Shown: positions 25,889-35,019, counted from the stretch's first letter. The stretch: DNA of 44,367 bases from CALWOS01 sp963595735 (GCA_963595735.1 CAVBJJ010000013.1:1-44367); one strand, 5' to 3'. Notes: generated by a model not told the origin, from the sequence alone. Program-made: numbers and translations.

Positions 25889-27108
25889 ACAGTCTGACAG
25901 GATGGAAAAAGCGCCTGCTGGCGCTGGGAGCCGTCGCTGTTTTGGTGCTGCTGCTTTTGCCGGCGCGCGCCACGGCCGCTGCGGAGAGCATTACGGTCTA
26001 CAACTGGGGACAGTATATCTCCGACGGTACGGACGGCTATATTGATGTCAACAAGGCCTTTACCGAGGCCACGGGCATTCAGGTCAACTATGTGACCTTT
26101 GACTCCAACGAGACCCTGTATACCAAGCTGAAAACCGGCGGCTCCAGCTATGATGTGATCATCCCCTCGGACTACATGATCGGCCGGCTGGCGGATGAGG
26201 GGATGCTGGAGGAGCTGGACTTTTCCAATATCCCCAATTACCAGTATATCGACGAGGCCTACCGCAACACCAGCTATGACGCGGAGAACAAATACTCCGT
26301 GCCCTATACCTGGGGCACCGTTGGCATCATTTACAACAAAAAGTTTGTGGACGAGGCCGACCTGGGCAGCTGGGAGCTGCTGTGGAACGAAAAGTACGCC
26401 GGAAAGATCCTGATGTTCGATAACCCCCGGGACGCCTTTGCCGTGGGCGAGCTGCTGACCGGCAGCGATGTCAACGCCCAGGACAGCTCTCTGCTGCAGA
26501 TCGCGGCGGAGAAGCTGGCGGAGGAAAAGCCGCTGGTGCAGAGCTATGTGATGGATCAGATCTATGACAAGATGGAAAATGAGGAGGCCTGGATCGCCCC
26601 CTATTACGCCGGCGACTACCTGATGATGGTGGAGGAGAACGAAAACCTCGGCTTCTACTTCCCTCAGGAGGGCTTTAACCTGTTCATCGACGCCATGTGC
26701 ATCCCCAAGGGCTGCAAGAACAAGGCGGCGGCGGAGGCCTATATCAACTTCCTGTGCGACCCGGAGATCTGCGCGGAGAACCTGGAGTATCTGGGCTATT
26801 CCGCACCGGAAACCGCCGCCCGGGAGAAGATGGATCCGGATGTGGCGGAAAGCGAGATCGCCTATCCGGACGAGACGGTACTCAGCCAGGGGCAGAGCTT
26901 TAACTTTCTGCCCACGGCGGTCAACCAGGAGATGGACAGCCTTTGGCTGGAGGTCAAAACCGGCAGCATCGGCACCGGAAAGGCCGCCATGGGCGCCAGC
27001 GCCTGGGCGCTGCTGGCGGTGATCGCCGCCGTGGTGGTGTACTGCCTTGTCCGCGCCCAGTGGATCCGCCGGCGCAAGGCAAGACGCTGCCGGAAATGGA
27101 AGCAGTAG
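25885..27108 (+). CDS. potD: Spermidine/putrescine-binding protein with C-terminal membrane anchor
   Basis: This 407-residue periplasmic-type binding protein captures polyamine outside the membrane. A signal peptide (about 1-33, ending ATAAAES) is followed by the PotD fold beginning ITVYNWGQYISDG, with ligand-site features such as YDVIIPSDYM and PYTWGTVGIIYN. There is no lipobox Cys. Instead a hydrophobic helix (about 370-390, WALLAVIAAVVVYCL) followed by an Arg/Lys-rich tail ends the protein, as expected for a single-span anchor with the binding domain outside. This differs from the lipoprotein anchor usual in Firmicutes. Confidence 0.92.
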   Translation: MNSLTGWKKRLLALGAVAVLVLLLLPARATAAAESITVYNWGQYISDGTDGYIDVNKAFTEATGIQVNYVTFDSNETLYTKLKTGGSSYDVIIPSDYMIGRLADEGMLEELDFSNIPNYQYIDEAYRNTSYDAENKYSVPYTWGTVGIIYNKKFVDEADLGSWELLWNEKYAGKILMFDNPRDAFAVGELLTGSDVNAQDSSLLQIAAEKLAEEKPLVQSYVMDQIYDKMENEEAWIAPYYAGDYLMMVEENENLGFYFPQEGFNLFIDAMCIPKGCKNKAAAEAYINFLCDPEICAENLEYLGYSAPETAAREKMDPDVAESEIAYPDETVLSQGQSFNFLPTAVNQEMDSLWLEVKTGSIGTGKAAMGASAWALLAVIAAVVVYCLVRAQWIRRRKARRCRKWKQ

Positions 27109-27129
27109 CGCAGAAAACAAGATAGCGAA

Positions 27130-27181
27130 AACAACGACCCCCCGCCTCGAATCCATGGATTCGAGGCGGGGGGTCGTTGTT
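27130..27181. terminator. Bidirectional terminator: near-perfect 52-bp palindrome
   Basis: Bases 27131-27180 form a perfect 50-bp palindrome centred on CCATGG, extended by one A-T pair. It lies between the convergent potD and FUSC genes. A-rich and T-rich flanks occur on the two sides, though neither is a long uninterrupted tract. Confidence 0.8.
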
Positions 27182-27182
27182 C

Positions 27183-29087
27183 TTATGTAAGCGCGGGGTT
27201 TTGCAGGGGAGCTTTTTGGGAGAGTGCCTCCGCCTGCTCCATCTCCTGTAAAATCACCTGGAACAGGTACAGCAGATGCAGCTTTTTGGTCTCGTCCGAG
27301 AGGACGGTGGCGTTTTCCTCGCCAAAGTCCCAGCTGGGACAGTTGCTGTCTAACAGCTTGTGGTTGAGGATGGTCAGCCGGTTGATCCAGATCTCATCTG
27401 CGGCCAGATAGGCATTGACCTGGTCGTTGGCCACATATTTGTTTGTGGCGCGCAGACGCTGGTTGGATTTGCGCTTGTGCAGCAGCAGGTCATAGACCGC
27501 CGTGCACTGGCCGGCCTTTTCCGTCAGAATTCTCCGAATCTTGGCATTGGCGGCCAGCGAGGCCTTGATCTGCCGATCCAGCGTAAACAGCAGCTGCTTG
27601 GGGAAGACCATGCGATCCACCAGCACCACCAGCAGACAGGCGGCGGCAATATAGACAAAGCGGTACAGCGACAGGGAATAGATATCGCCCCGGCCGCCCA
27701 GCATACCGAAGATCACGGAGAGCATGGTGCCGAACATGGTACCAAAATCAAACTGGAAGAACATATCGCCCACCAGTGTGATGGCCAGCACCAGGATCAG
27801 ATTGACCAGCAGCTTGTCGCTGAAGGAAAACGAGAGCAAAATGATCACAACGGCATACACCGTGTTGATAATGCGCTTGGAGGCGGCCTTGTATTCCAGC
27901 TCCACAAAGGGCTGGGTGGTCAGGCCTACATACAGGGGAAAATAGTACCCAAAGGGCAGGCGCAGCAGGGAAATCACACAGGTGCCCGCCGCCGCCAGCA
28001 CAGAGACCTTGATGGCCAGCAGGAAGCTGTGCAGATCAAACTTGCTCCAGAACTGTTCCTGCAGATTCATAGTTTTTTCGTTGGAGATCATCTCCTCCAG
28101 CTTTTTATCCAGTGCGGCGTTCAGCTCCGTCTCCGAGTGGTAGGGGGCTGCCTCCGGCGGCATCAGGGAGACGATCAGCCGCTCAATGCGCTGCACCAGC
28201 TCGTCCTCGTGGAAGTGGTGGTCGATGTAGCGGGGCAGCAGGTCGGAGATTTGCCGGATCTGCTCCGACAATTCCGGCGTGACTTCCCGGTGGTTTTTGA
28301 TATAGCTGTTCTGGATGACCTCGTTCAGGTACCGCAGGATCAGCAGCACGCGCACCAGCTGCACGCCGTTTTTCCGCCACCAGGAGCGCACCCAAAGCTT
28401 GGTGCTGACCCGGGCGTCCAGGGCGTCCAGGGTTTTGCCGATGCGGGTGCAGCGGGCGGCCAGCTCCTCCGTGTCCGTTTCGCCGGACTGGAGCAGGTCG
28501 GCCAGTTCCTGCATCTGTCCGATCAGACCGCCGATGGCCTCGCCGATCTTCTTTTCAAACTTTCTCTTGTGCAGGGCGATGTTTGCCGCCATGGTCAGGA
28601 CCGCGGCCGCGGCGTAGATGGCGATGCGGATCAGCAGCTCTCGGCCGTATACGGGATAGTACAGCATCAGAGAGTAGTTCATCAGCAGGGGCATGTAGGT
28701 GCTGGATTGCTGCTCCTCCGAGGAGAAGACAAAGATGATGGCAAAGAAGGTGACCAGGGTCATCGCGGTCATCATGACCACATAGCCGCCGCTGCCCTCC
28801 GGGAACAGACCATAGCCCAGGAAAGAGGTGACGACGATGCCCACATTGGCCGCCAGCAGGACAAGGGAGTTGCGCACCGGCTCCATGGAAAGATCCTTGG
28901 AAAGGCTCATCAGCACGCCGACCAGACAGGACATACTCAGAGAAATGGCATTGTTGGTGCCGAAAAACGGCATACCAATAATGATCACGCCCATCATCAG
29001 CGCCATGAAGATGGCGGACTTGAGTACAGCAGGGCGAATTCCGAATTGAAAATGAATAGGGTTGGAAAAGGGTATCTTTTTTTCCAA
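27183..29087 (-). CDS. FUSC-like integral membrane protein
   Basis: This 634-residue protein has the two-half layout of the FUSC/aromatic acid exporter superfamily. An N-terminal block of about five TM helices (about 20-170) is followed by a cytoplasmic helical stretch (about 175-355). A second TM block (about 360-500) and a C-terminal soluble domain complete it. Relatives export aromatic carboxylic acids or confer fusaric acid resistance, but the substrate here is not predictable. The start is TTG at 29087, with GGAGG 9 bases upstream; no ATG fits as well. The stop lies right at the palindromic terminator shared with potD. Confidence 0.75.
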   Translation of the reverse strand: MEKKIPFSNPIHFQFGIRPAVLKSAIFMALMMGVIIIGMPFFGTNNAISLSMSCLVGVLMSLSKDLSMEPVRNSLVLLAANVGIVVTSFLGYGLFPEGSGGYVVMMTAMTLVTFFAIIFVFSSEEQQSSTYMPLLMNYSLMLYYPVYGRELLIRIAIYAAAAVLTMAANIALHKRKFEKKIGEAIGGLIGQMQELADLLQSGETDTEELAARCTRIGKTLDALDARVSTKLWVRSWWRKNGVQLVRVLLILRYLNEVIQNSYIKNHREVTPELSEQIRQISDLLPRYIDHHFHEDELVQRIERLIVSLMPPEAAPYHSETELNAALDKKLEEMISNEKTMNLQEQFWSKFDLHSFLLAIKVSVLAAAGTCVISLLRLPFGYYFPLYVGLTTQPFVELEYKAASKRIINTVYAVVIILLSFSFSDKLLVNLILVLAITLVGDMFFQFDFGTMFGTMLSVIFGMLGGRGDIYSLSLYRFVYIAAACLLVVLVDRMVFPKQLLFTLDRQIKASLAANAKIRRILTEKAGQCTAVYDLLLHKRKSNQRLRATNKYVANDQVNAYLAADEIWINRLTILNHKLLDSNCPSWDFGEENATVLSDETKKLHLLYLFQVILQEMEQAEALSQKAPLQNPALT

Positions 29088-29232
29088 GAAAACCGACCTC
29101 CGAATTGCAGCGTTTGAAAAAGCCCGGAATGCTTTTTCGTGATGTTTTCTCTTTTATCGTTATACAGGTATTACAGAACAGAATATCACGGTTTGCGAAA
29201 CAGAAACGAAACTTTTTGAAAAGCGGAATAAA

Positions 29233-29257
29233 CTGCGCCGCAGAATTTGCGGCGCAG
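29233..29257 (-). terminator. Intrinsic terminator after the rhomboid-like gene
   Basis: A 10-bp perfect stem (29233-29242 with 29248-29257, CTGCGCCGCA and complement) with a 5-nt loop is followed on the minus strand by TTTATT. It lies 24 bp downstream of the rhomboid-like stop. Confidence 0.65.
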
Positions 29258-29280
29258 TAAAAAGTAGTATATTGGAAAGA

Positions 29281-30129
29281 TCACTCCGTAAAGTGCGTGT
29301 GGTTATTGATATGATCCTGACAGAAGCAGTGGAAGCCCTGGCAGCGGGAGCAATAGCGGAACTCCAGCTCCGGGTGATCGGTGTCCGTGCGGCCGCAGAC
29401 CTCGCAGCGGCGGGTATAGGCCGGGCGCTTTGCCTGCTCCCGGCGGATCCGCGCGGCCTCCTGCTGGAAGTTGATCGCCGCAGCGCTGCGGCGTACCGGG
29501 CGGCGGCGAAGGGCGGAGAACAGATCCCCGCCGCAGAACAGGAAGAAGTTGGCCACCGCCACCAGCGGCAGCAGATTCATCGGCAGGGGATAGCTGACCA
29601 GCGCCAGGACAAAGTAGGCCGCGTCGATCAGCGCAAGCCACTTGATCTTGATGGGGATGATGAAAAACAGCAGCACCCGGGCGTCGGGATACAGCACGGC
29701 AAAGGCGAAGAACATACTCATGTTCAGCCAGTATGCCGTGATGTTCATGTTGATATGGAAGCCCAGATACAGGACAAAGCCGAAGATGATGTGCAGCAGC
29801 ATACCCAGCAGATAGTACAGGGTGAAGCGGGCGGAGCCCCACTGCTGCTCCAGCGCACGGCCGATGCTGTAATAAAAATACAGGGAGATGAGCATGGTAA
29901 TGCCCGAGGTGCCCGGCACAAAGGGGAAGGTGACCAGCCGCCAGACCTGTCCCTGGAGCACCAGATGGGGGTTAAAATAAAACGCGCTGGCCAGGGTGCC
30001 GGTGCGATCCATGGAAGCGGCGATCCACACCAGCACATTGCCGATGACGACCAGCAGCATCAGGTTGCGGATGCCAAAACCGGGATGCTTGTAGCAAAAG
30101 CGGTCGATGGCCCGGGAGAGTTTTTGCAT
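29281..30129 (-). CDS. Rhomboid-like membrane protein with C-terminal zinc finger, probably not a protease
   Basis: This 282-residue protein has about six TM helices (about 20-205). The order of segments matches the rhomboid fold: WRLVTFPF after the first helix, an amphipathic YYSIGRALEQQWG segment, and YPDARVLLFFIIPIKIKWLA in the position that follows the rhomboid TM4. The catalytic GxSG of active rhomboids is absent; the corresponding stretch reads WLNMSMFFAFA. A Cys/His-rich tail (about 240-280) has CEVCG, YCSRCQGFHCFC and HINNHTH and looks like a zinc finger. The ATG at 30129 follows GGAGG by 8 bases; another ATG at 30135 is too close to it. Its job is unknown. Confidence 0.7.
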   Translation of the reverse strand: MQKLSRAIDRFCYKHPGFGIRNLMLLVVIGNVLVWIAASMDRTGTLASAFYFNPHLVLQGQVWRLVTFPFVPGTSGITMLISLYFYYSIGRALEQQWGSARFTLYYLLGMLLHIIFGFVLYLGFHINMNITAYWLNMSMFFAFAVLYPDARVLLFFIIPIKIKWLALIDAAYFVLALVSYPLPMNLLPLVAVANFFLFCGGDLFSALRRRPVRRSAAAINFQQEAARIRREQAKRPAYTRRCEVCGRTDTDHPELEFRYCSRCQGFHCFCQDHINNHTHFTE

Positions 30130-30261
30130 TGCCATACCTCCGAAGCGTAAAAATGAATTCAGTTTATCATACCCTTTTTTGTTCGTTCTGTCTACGGAGT
30201 GGAGAAAAAATTTACATTTGTTTACAATTAGGTTAATCTTTTGATTTTTTCCTGTCAGCAT

Positions 30262-30290
30262 TTGACAAACAACGGTGCTTACTATATAAT
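30262..30290 (+). promoter_or_regulatory. Consensus sigma-A promoter for metK
   Basis: TTGACA (30262-30267) and TATAAT (30285-30290) are perfect boxes with a 17-bp spacer. The leader to metK is about 90 nt, too short for a SAM-I riboswitch, and I recognise no SAM-sensing motif in it. Confidence 0.85.
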
Positions 30291-30386
30291 GCAATCTGTG
30301 CTTTGCCTTGAAATACAGGGCATTTCCCAAGAAGAAACGGAATAAAAACTTTATGATCATATAACGAGAAAGGTTGGTTTTTCGAT

Positions 30387-31565
30387 ATGCAGAAGCATTC
30401 TCATAACCGTGTGTTCACTTCCGAGTCCGTCACGGAAGGACATCCCGATAAAATCTGCGACCAGATCTCCGATGCGGTTCTGGACGCCATTCTGGAGAAC
30501 GATCCCATGGCTCGCGTTGCCTGCGAGACCGTTTGCACCACCGGTATGGTGATGTGCATGGGCGAGATCACTACCTCCTGCTTTGTGGACATTCCCACCA
30601 TCGCCCGCAAGACCATCAATGAGATCGGCTACAACAAGCCCGAGTATGGCTTTGACGGCAATTCCTGCGCCGTGCTGACCACCATTGACGAGCAGAGCGC
30701 GGACATCGCCATGGGTGTTGACAAGTCCTTCGACAGCAAGGACGAGGCCGAGACCGGCGCCGGCGATCAGGGCATGATGTTCGGTTACGCCTGCGACGAG
30801 ACCCCCGAGCTGATGCCCGCCCCCATCTCCTTTGCCCACCGGATGGCACGCCGCCTGAGCGAGGTCCGCAAGCAGGGTCTGGTGGATTGGCTGCGTCCCG
30901 ACGGCAAGACCCAGGTCTCCGTGGAGTACGACGCCGAGGGCAAGATCCAGCGCATTCCCACCATCGTCCTGTCCACCCAGCATGACGACACCGTCAGCAA
31001 CGAGACCATCCGCGAGGCCATTCAGGAGCTGGTCATCAAGCCCGTCCTGCCCGCGGAGCTGATCGACAAGGACACCCGGGTGTTCATCAACCCCACCGGT
31101 CGTTTCGTGATCGGCGGCCCTGTGGGCGATTCCGGCCTGACCGGTCGTAAAATCATCGTCGATACCTACGGCGGCTACGCCAGCCACGGCGGCGGCGCTT
31201 TCTCCGGTAAGGACCCCACCAAGGTCGACCGCAGCGCCTGCTACATGGCGCGTCACATTGCCAAGAACATTGTTGCCGCCGGTCTGGCAAAGCGTTGCCA
31301 GATCGAGGTGGCCTACGCCATCGGTGTTGCCCATCCCGTTTCCGTCCTGGTGGATACCCAGGGCACCGGCGTGCTCAGCGATGAGCGCCTGAGCGACATT
31401 GTCACGGAGGTCTTTGACCTGCGTCCCGCCCAGATTATCTCTTATCTGGATCTGCGCCGCCCCATTTATCGCCAGACCGCTGCCTATGGTCACTTTGGCC
31501 GTACCGATGTGGATCTGCCCTGGGAGCGCCTGAACGCTGTGGAGCAGCTGAAGTCCTACCTGTAA
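30387..31565 (+). CDS. metK: S-adenosylmethionine synthase
   Basis: It makes SAM from methionine and ATP. The 392-residue length and motifs are standard: TSESVTEGHPDKICDQISD at the N terminus with the ATP His, GAGDQGMMFGYA, the P-loop-like GGGAFSGKDPTKVDRS, and the closing AYGHFGR. Its codon use is strongly biased to C-ending codons compared with its neighbours, as expected for an abundant protein. It is followed by rlmB after 124 bp that hold a hairpin. Confidence 0.97.
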   Translation: MQKHSHNRVFTSESVTEGHPDKICDQISDAVLDAILENDPMARVACETVCTTGMVMCMGEITTSCFVDIPTIARKTINEIGYNKPEYGFDGNSCAVLTTIDEQSADIAMGVDKSFDSKDEAETGAGDQGMMFGYACDETPELMPAPISFAHRMARRLSEVRKQGLVDWLRPDGKTQVSVEYDAEGKIQRIPTIVLSTQHDDTVSNETIREAIQELVIKPVLPAELIDKDTRVFINPTGRFVIGGPVGDSGLTGRKIIVDTYGGYASHGGGAFSGKDPTKVDRSACYMARHIAKNIVAAGLAKRCQIEVAYAIGVAHPVSVLVDTQGTGVLSDERLSDIVTEVFDLRPAQIISYLDLRRPIYRQTAAYGHFGRTDVDLPWERLNAVEQLKSYL

Positions 31566-31594
31566 ATTTTATCCGCACCCAAAACGCAAGCAGT

Positions 31595-31629
31595 TGCCGC
31601 CTTTTCCCGAATACAGGGGGGAGGCGGCA
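31595..31629 (+). other. Hairpin between metK and rlmB
   Basis: TGCCGCC (31595-31601) pairs with GGCGGCA (31623-31629), and an inner TTTTCCC:GGGGGGA extension uses some G.U pairs. No run of T follows, so it is either a weak terminator or a processing/stability element. Confidence 0.35.
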
Positions 31630-31689
31630 TCTTGTCCAAGCGTGAAAAAAGAAAATGCAAACGATTTTATGCGTGAAGGAGTTTTGATC

Positions 31690-32439
31690 ATGCCCTTTGA
31701 ACATGACCGGGAAGACCGGATCGAGGGTCGCAACGCCGTGATCGAGGCGCTGCGTGCCGGCCGCGCGCTGGACAAGATCTATATCGCCAAGGGCGAGGTG
31801 GACAAGACCCTGGGGCACATTGCCTCTACCGCCCGCGCCGCCGGCTGCGTGGTGGTGGAGACCGATCGCCGCAAGCTGGACGCCATGAGCCTGACCCATG
31901 CCCATCAGGGCGTGGTGGCGCTGGCCGCCGTGCGGGAGTACTGCACGGTGCAGGATATTCTGGATGTGGCCAAGGCTCGGCAGGAGGAGCCCTTTGTGGT
32001 CGTCTGTGACGAGATCTCCGACCCCCAGAATCTGGGCGCGATCTTGCGTACTGCCGAGTGCGCCGGCGTGCACGGAGTTATCATCCCCAAGCGCCGCAGC
32101 GCGGGGCTGACCGCCGTGGTGGGCAAGGCCTCCGCCGGTGCGGCAGAGCATATCGCCGTGGCGCGGGTGCCCAATATCACCGCCGCGCTGAAGGAGCTGA
32201 AGGCCGCGGGACTGTGGGTCTACGGTACGGCGGCCGGCGGAGAAAACCAGCTTTGGAAAACCGACCTGCGCGGTCCCATCTGTCTGGTGATCGGTTCCGA
32301 GGGAGACGGCATGAGCCGCCTGGTGGAGGAAAACTGCGATTTTCTGGTTTCGATCCCCATGAAAGGCAAGCTCAATTCCCTCAACGCCTCCGCGGCGGCG
32401 GCAGTGCTGCTGTACGAGGCGCTGCGGCAGCGTGGCTAA
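31690..32439 (+). CDS. rlmB: TrmH family rRNA (guanosine-2'-O)-methyltransferase (RlmB-like)
   Basis: This 249-residue SPOUT methyltransferase uses SAM to 2'-O-methylate a guanosine, in RlmB the G2251 of 23S rRNA. The substrate-binding L30e-like domain (about 1-80) has EGRNAVIEAL and LTHAHQGVVAL. The knotted catalytic domain has the three SpoU motifs: DPQNLGAILRTAE, LVIGSEGDGMSRL and IPMKGKLNSLNASAAAAVL. The ATG at 31690 is chosen for AAGGAG 8-9 bases upstream. Its position after metK, which supplies SAM, may be incidental. Confidence 0.93.
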   Translation: MPFEHDREDRIEGRNAVIEALRAGRALDKIYIAKGEVDKTLGHIASTARAAGCVVVETDRRKLDAMSLTHAHQGVVALAAVREYCTVQDILDVAKARQEEPFVVVCDEISDPQNLGAILRTAECAGVHGVIIPKRRSAGLTAVVGKASAGAAEHIAVARVPNITAALKELKAAGLWVYGTAAGGENQLWKTDLRGPICLVIGSEGDGMSRLVEENCDFLVSIPMKGKLNSLNASAAAAVLLYEALRQRG

Positions 32440-32460
32440 CAGATAACCGAGGTTAGATGT

Positions 32461-35019
32461 ATGGACGAGAATAACAAATTTGAAATTTCCCCGCAGGACG
32501 AGGAATTGCTGGAGGATCTCCCGGATCTGTCGGAGGAGCTGGGGGAGGAAGCACCCAGCCTGCGCTCCATTTTGGCGGAGTTCAAGATGGCGGATTATCT
32601 CCGGCCCCGAAAGCGGGAACCGCTGCGCCCGGTGGAGAGCAGTCTGGATCCCGACCCGGCGCTGCAGGCGTCGGTAACGGAGGAAGAAGCGCCGCAGCCC
32701 GCCGCTGTGTTGGACGAGCCGCAGATCCCGGAAGCACCGGAAGCGGAAGAGCCGGAGCAGCCAAAGGAAACCGCCCCGATGGAGCCGTTTCCCCAGTTGG
32801 GAGAATTGCCCAAGGCAGAGCCGGAGGAGGACGCGGCGGAAGCAGAACTCTGGGAAGAGCCGGAGCCGGAAGCGCCTTTGCAAGAACCGGTCACCCAGGA
32901 CACCGTAGCCCTGCCGGCAGCCCCCACAGGGGAGACGCGCCGCGCCCCGGTGGAGACCACGATGGAGGACACCGTGCGTCTGGGGCAGCTGTCTGACCTG
33001 GATCTGGAGGAGCCGGAGCCGCAGGAAGTGGAGCTGGATCCGGAAGTGGACTCCATTTTTGTGGAGACTGCCCGGAGCGAGACCGCACCGCAGCTGCGGC
33101 AGGCGGAGCGCCGGAAACCGGCAAGCCCCCCGGAACAGAAGCCGGAGAAAGAAGCGGAGCCGGTACCCCGGGAGGAAGTAACGGAGGAATACACCGACCG
33201 GGAAGCGGAGGATGTCCGCTACGCCCGGAAAGAAACCGCCCCTCTGGAGGAGCCGGAGGAGGAAGCCGAGCCGCAAAACCCGGTGGAGCGGGTGCTTGCG
33301 CCCCTTTCTACGCTGGTGGCTGCGGTGGCGCTGCGCCGGGAGGCCTATCTGCGCAAGCGCGCCGCCCGTCCCCGGCCGATGAAACCGGAGCTGCCGCCGG
33401 ACAAGGCGGCAAAGCAGTGTAGCGCCAAGCTGACCGGGCTGAAGTTGCGCGCCATGGCGGCAACGGTATCGTTTTTGATTCTGCTTGTGCTGGCCTGGTT
33501 GTATACCGGCGGTGTGGACTTGGCCGGCGGCTTGTACCGGATGCCGGTGGCGTCGCTGATGTGCTTGCTGCTGTTGCTGCACATCATGTTCGCCGGGGTG
33601 GATATCTTCACGGAGGGGATCGCGGCACTGTGCAAGGGAAGACCCGGCGTGGAATCCCTTGTCTCCATCTCCTGCATTTGCGCCTGTCTGGATGCAATAT
33701 ATCTGGCCGTGACAGGGGTGGACACCGTTGGACTGCCGTTTTGCGCGGTGGCCGGCGGCGCCATGTGCGCGGCAATGTGGGCGCGGCGCTTGCGGTATCG
33801 CAGCCTGCGTGCCGGGTTTTCCGCTGTTGCCAAAAGCAAAACGCCTTATGTGGCCGGGGTTTGTCCGGATGTAGACGATGATGGCAGTGCCATTCGGAAG
33901 CAGAGCCGGGATGCAAAGGGGTTTGTGACCCGCTGCGAGCAGGCAGACCTGCCGGAGAGAACCTTCCAGACGGTGGGGCCGTTCCTGATGGCGGCGGCGG
34001 TGATCCTTTCCCTTATGATAACGGCCATCAAGAAAACGCCCTTTCTGCACAATCTGGGCGCGTTGATGACGGCGGCGGCCGGATTCTCCATGCTGCTGTG
34101 CTATGTCACGCCCTTTGCTCTGCTGACGCGGCGACTGCTGCCCCGTGGGGTGGCCATTGCCGGTTTTGCCGGGGCGGAGGAGATCAGCAAAAACTATCGC
34201 CTGATCATTACCGACACCGACCTGTTCCCGGCGGGCTATGTCTCCATCGGCGGGATCCAGCTGATGGAGGGCATTCATACCATGCAGGCGGTGCGCTATA
34301 CCGGCAGCCTGATGGTCAATGCGGAAAACGGACTCAGCCCCCTGTTTCGGGATCTGATGCGCCGGCACGGCTGCACCCAGCTGCCGGTGGATGACTTTGC
34401 CTATTATGACGGTGGCGGGCTGCAGGGTATGATCCAGGGCGAGCGTGTGCTGGTCGGCACAGCCGGCTTCATGCATCTGATGGGCGTGCGCCTGCCGGAC
34501 ACTCTGCAGGTCAAGGACGCGGTGTATATGGCAGTGGGATATAAGCTGCAGGCTGTGTTTCCCATGGAGTACCGCCCGGCGAACTCCGTGCGCGGCGGGC
34601 TGAGCAAGCTGCTGCACAGCCGTCTGGTGCCGCTGTTTGCGGTGCGGGACTTTAACATCACTCCGCTCCTGCTGCAAAAGCGCTTCCGTGTGGACACCGG
34701 AAAGCTGGTGTTCCCGGCGTTTCCGGATCGCCACAGAATTTCCGAAATGGAGCTGCCCAATCATGCGGAGCCGGCCGCTGTACTCACCCGGGAGGGGCTT
34801 GGCCCCATGGTGGATGCGGCAAGAGGCGGCCGCCGCCTGTATCGCGTGACACAGCTGGGAACGATCTTCAGCGTGGCCTGCAGCATCGTGGCCATGGTTA
34901 TTATGAGCTTTTTGTGCTTCAGCGGCGCTTACGATGCCGCCAGCGCGGGCAATCTGTTGACCTATATGCTGCTGTGGCTGGTGCCGGTGTTTGTGTTGAG
35001 CTGGAGCGTGAACCGATAA
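32461..35019 (+). CDS. Degenerate P-type ATPase-like membrane protein with acidic disordered N terminus
   Basis: This 852-residue protein has no clear named family that I recognise. Residues 1-285 are Glu/Pro-rich, low in complexity and probably disordered and cytoplasmic. Residues 325-560 hold about six TM helices. The chain then follows a P1B-type ATPase: YVTPFALLTRRLLPRG in place of the CPC helix, and GAEEISKNYRLIITDTD where DKTGT should be (Asp585 kept, KTGT lost). VLVGTAGFMHLMGV (from 663) resembles the N-domain, and GLGPMVDAARGGRRLYRV precedes two final TM helices (about 801-851). The GDGxND hinge and the metal-binding cysteines are absent, so ion pumping is unlikely. It starts 21 bp after rlmB. 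Confidence 0.65.
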   Translation: MDENNKFEISPQDEELLEDLPDLSEELGEEAPSLRSILAEFKMADYLRPRKREPLRPVESSLDPDPALQASVTEEEAPQPAAVLDEPQIPEAPEAEEPEQPKETAPMEPFPQLGELPKAEPEEDAAEAELWEEPEPEAPLQEPVTQDTVALPAAPTGETRRAPVETTMEDTVRLGQLSDLDLEEPEPQEVELDPEVDSIFVETARSETAPQLRQAERRKPASPPEQKPEKEAEPVPREEVTEEYTDREAEDVRYARKETAPLEEPEEEAEPQNPVERVLAPLSTLVAAVALRREAYLRKRAARPRPMKPELPPDKAAKQCSAKLTGLKLRAMAATVSFLILLVLAWLYTGGVDLAGGLYRMPVASLMCLLLLLHIMFAGVDIFTEGIAALCKGRPGVESLVSISCICACLDAIYLAVTGVDTVGLPFCAVAGGAMCAAMWARRLRYRSLRAGFSAVAKSKTPYVAGVCPDVDDDGSAIRKQSRDAKGFVTRCEQADLPERTFQTVGPFLMAAAVILSLMITAIKKTPFLHNLGALMTAAAGFSMLLCYVTPFALLTRRLLPRGVAIAGFAGAEEISKNYRLIITDTDLFPAGYVSIGGIQLMEGIHTMQAVRYTGSLMVNAENGLSPLFRDLMRRHGCTQLPVDDFAYYDGGGLQGMIQGERVLVGTAGFMHLMGVRLPDTLQVKDAVYMAVGYKLQAVFPMEYRPANSVRGGLSKLLHSRLVPLFAVRDFNITPLLLQKRFRVDTGKLVFPAFPDRHRISEMELPNHAEPAAVLTREGLGPMVDAARGGRRLYRVTQLGTIFSVACSIVAMVIMSFLCFSGAYDAASAGNLLTYMLLWLVPVFVLSWSVNR

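Noticed and set aside
30291..30386. SAM riboswitch upstream of metK
   Set aside because: The leader is only about 90 nt and I see no SAM-I or S(MK) conserved core; only a weak hairpin and a three-codon ATG-to-stop are present.
31435..34764. A 1109-codon open frame on the minus strand
   Set aside because: It is antisense to metK (3' end), rlmB and the P-type ATPase-like gene, has no ribosome site and is His/Arg/Gln-rich as expected for a shadow of GC-rich genes.
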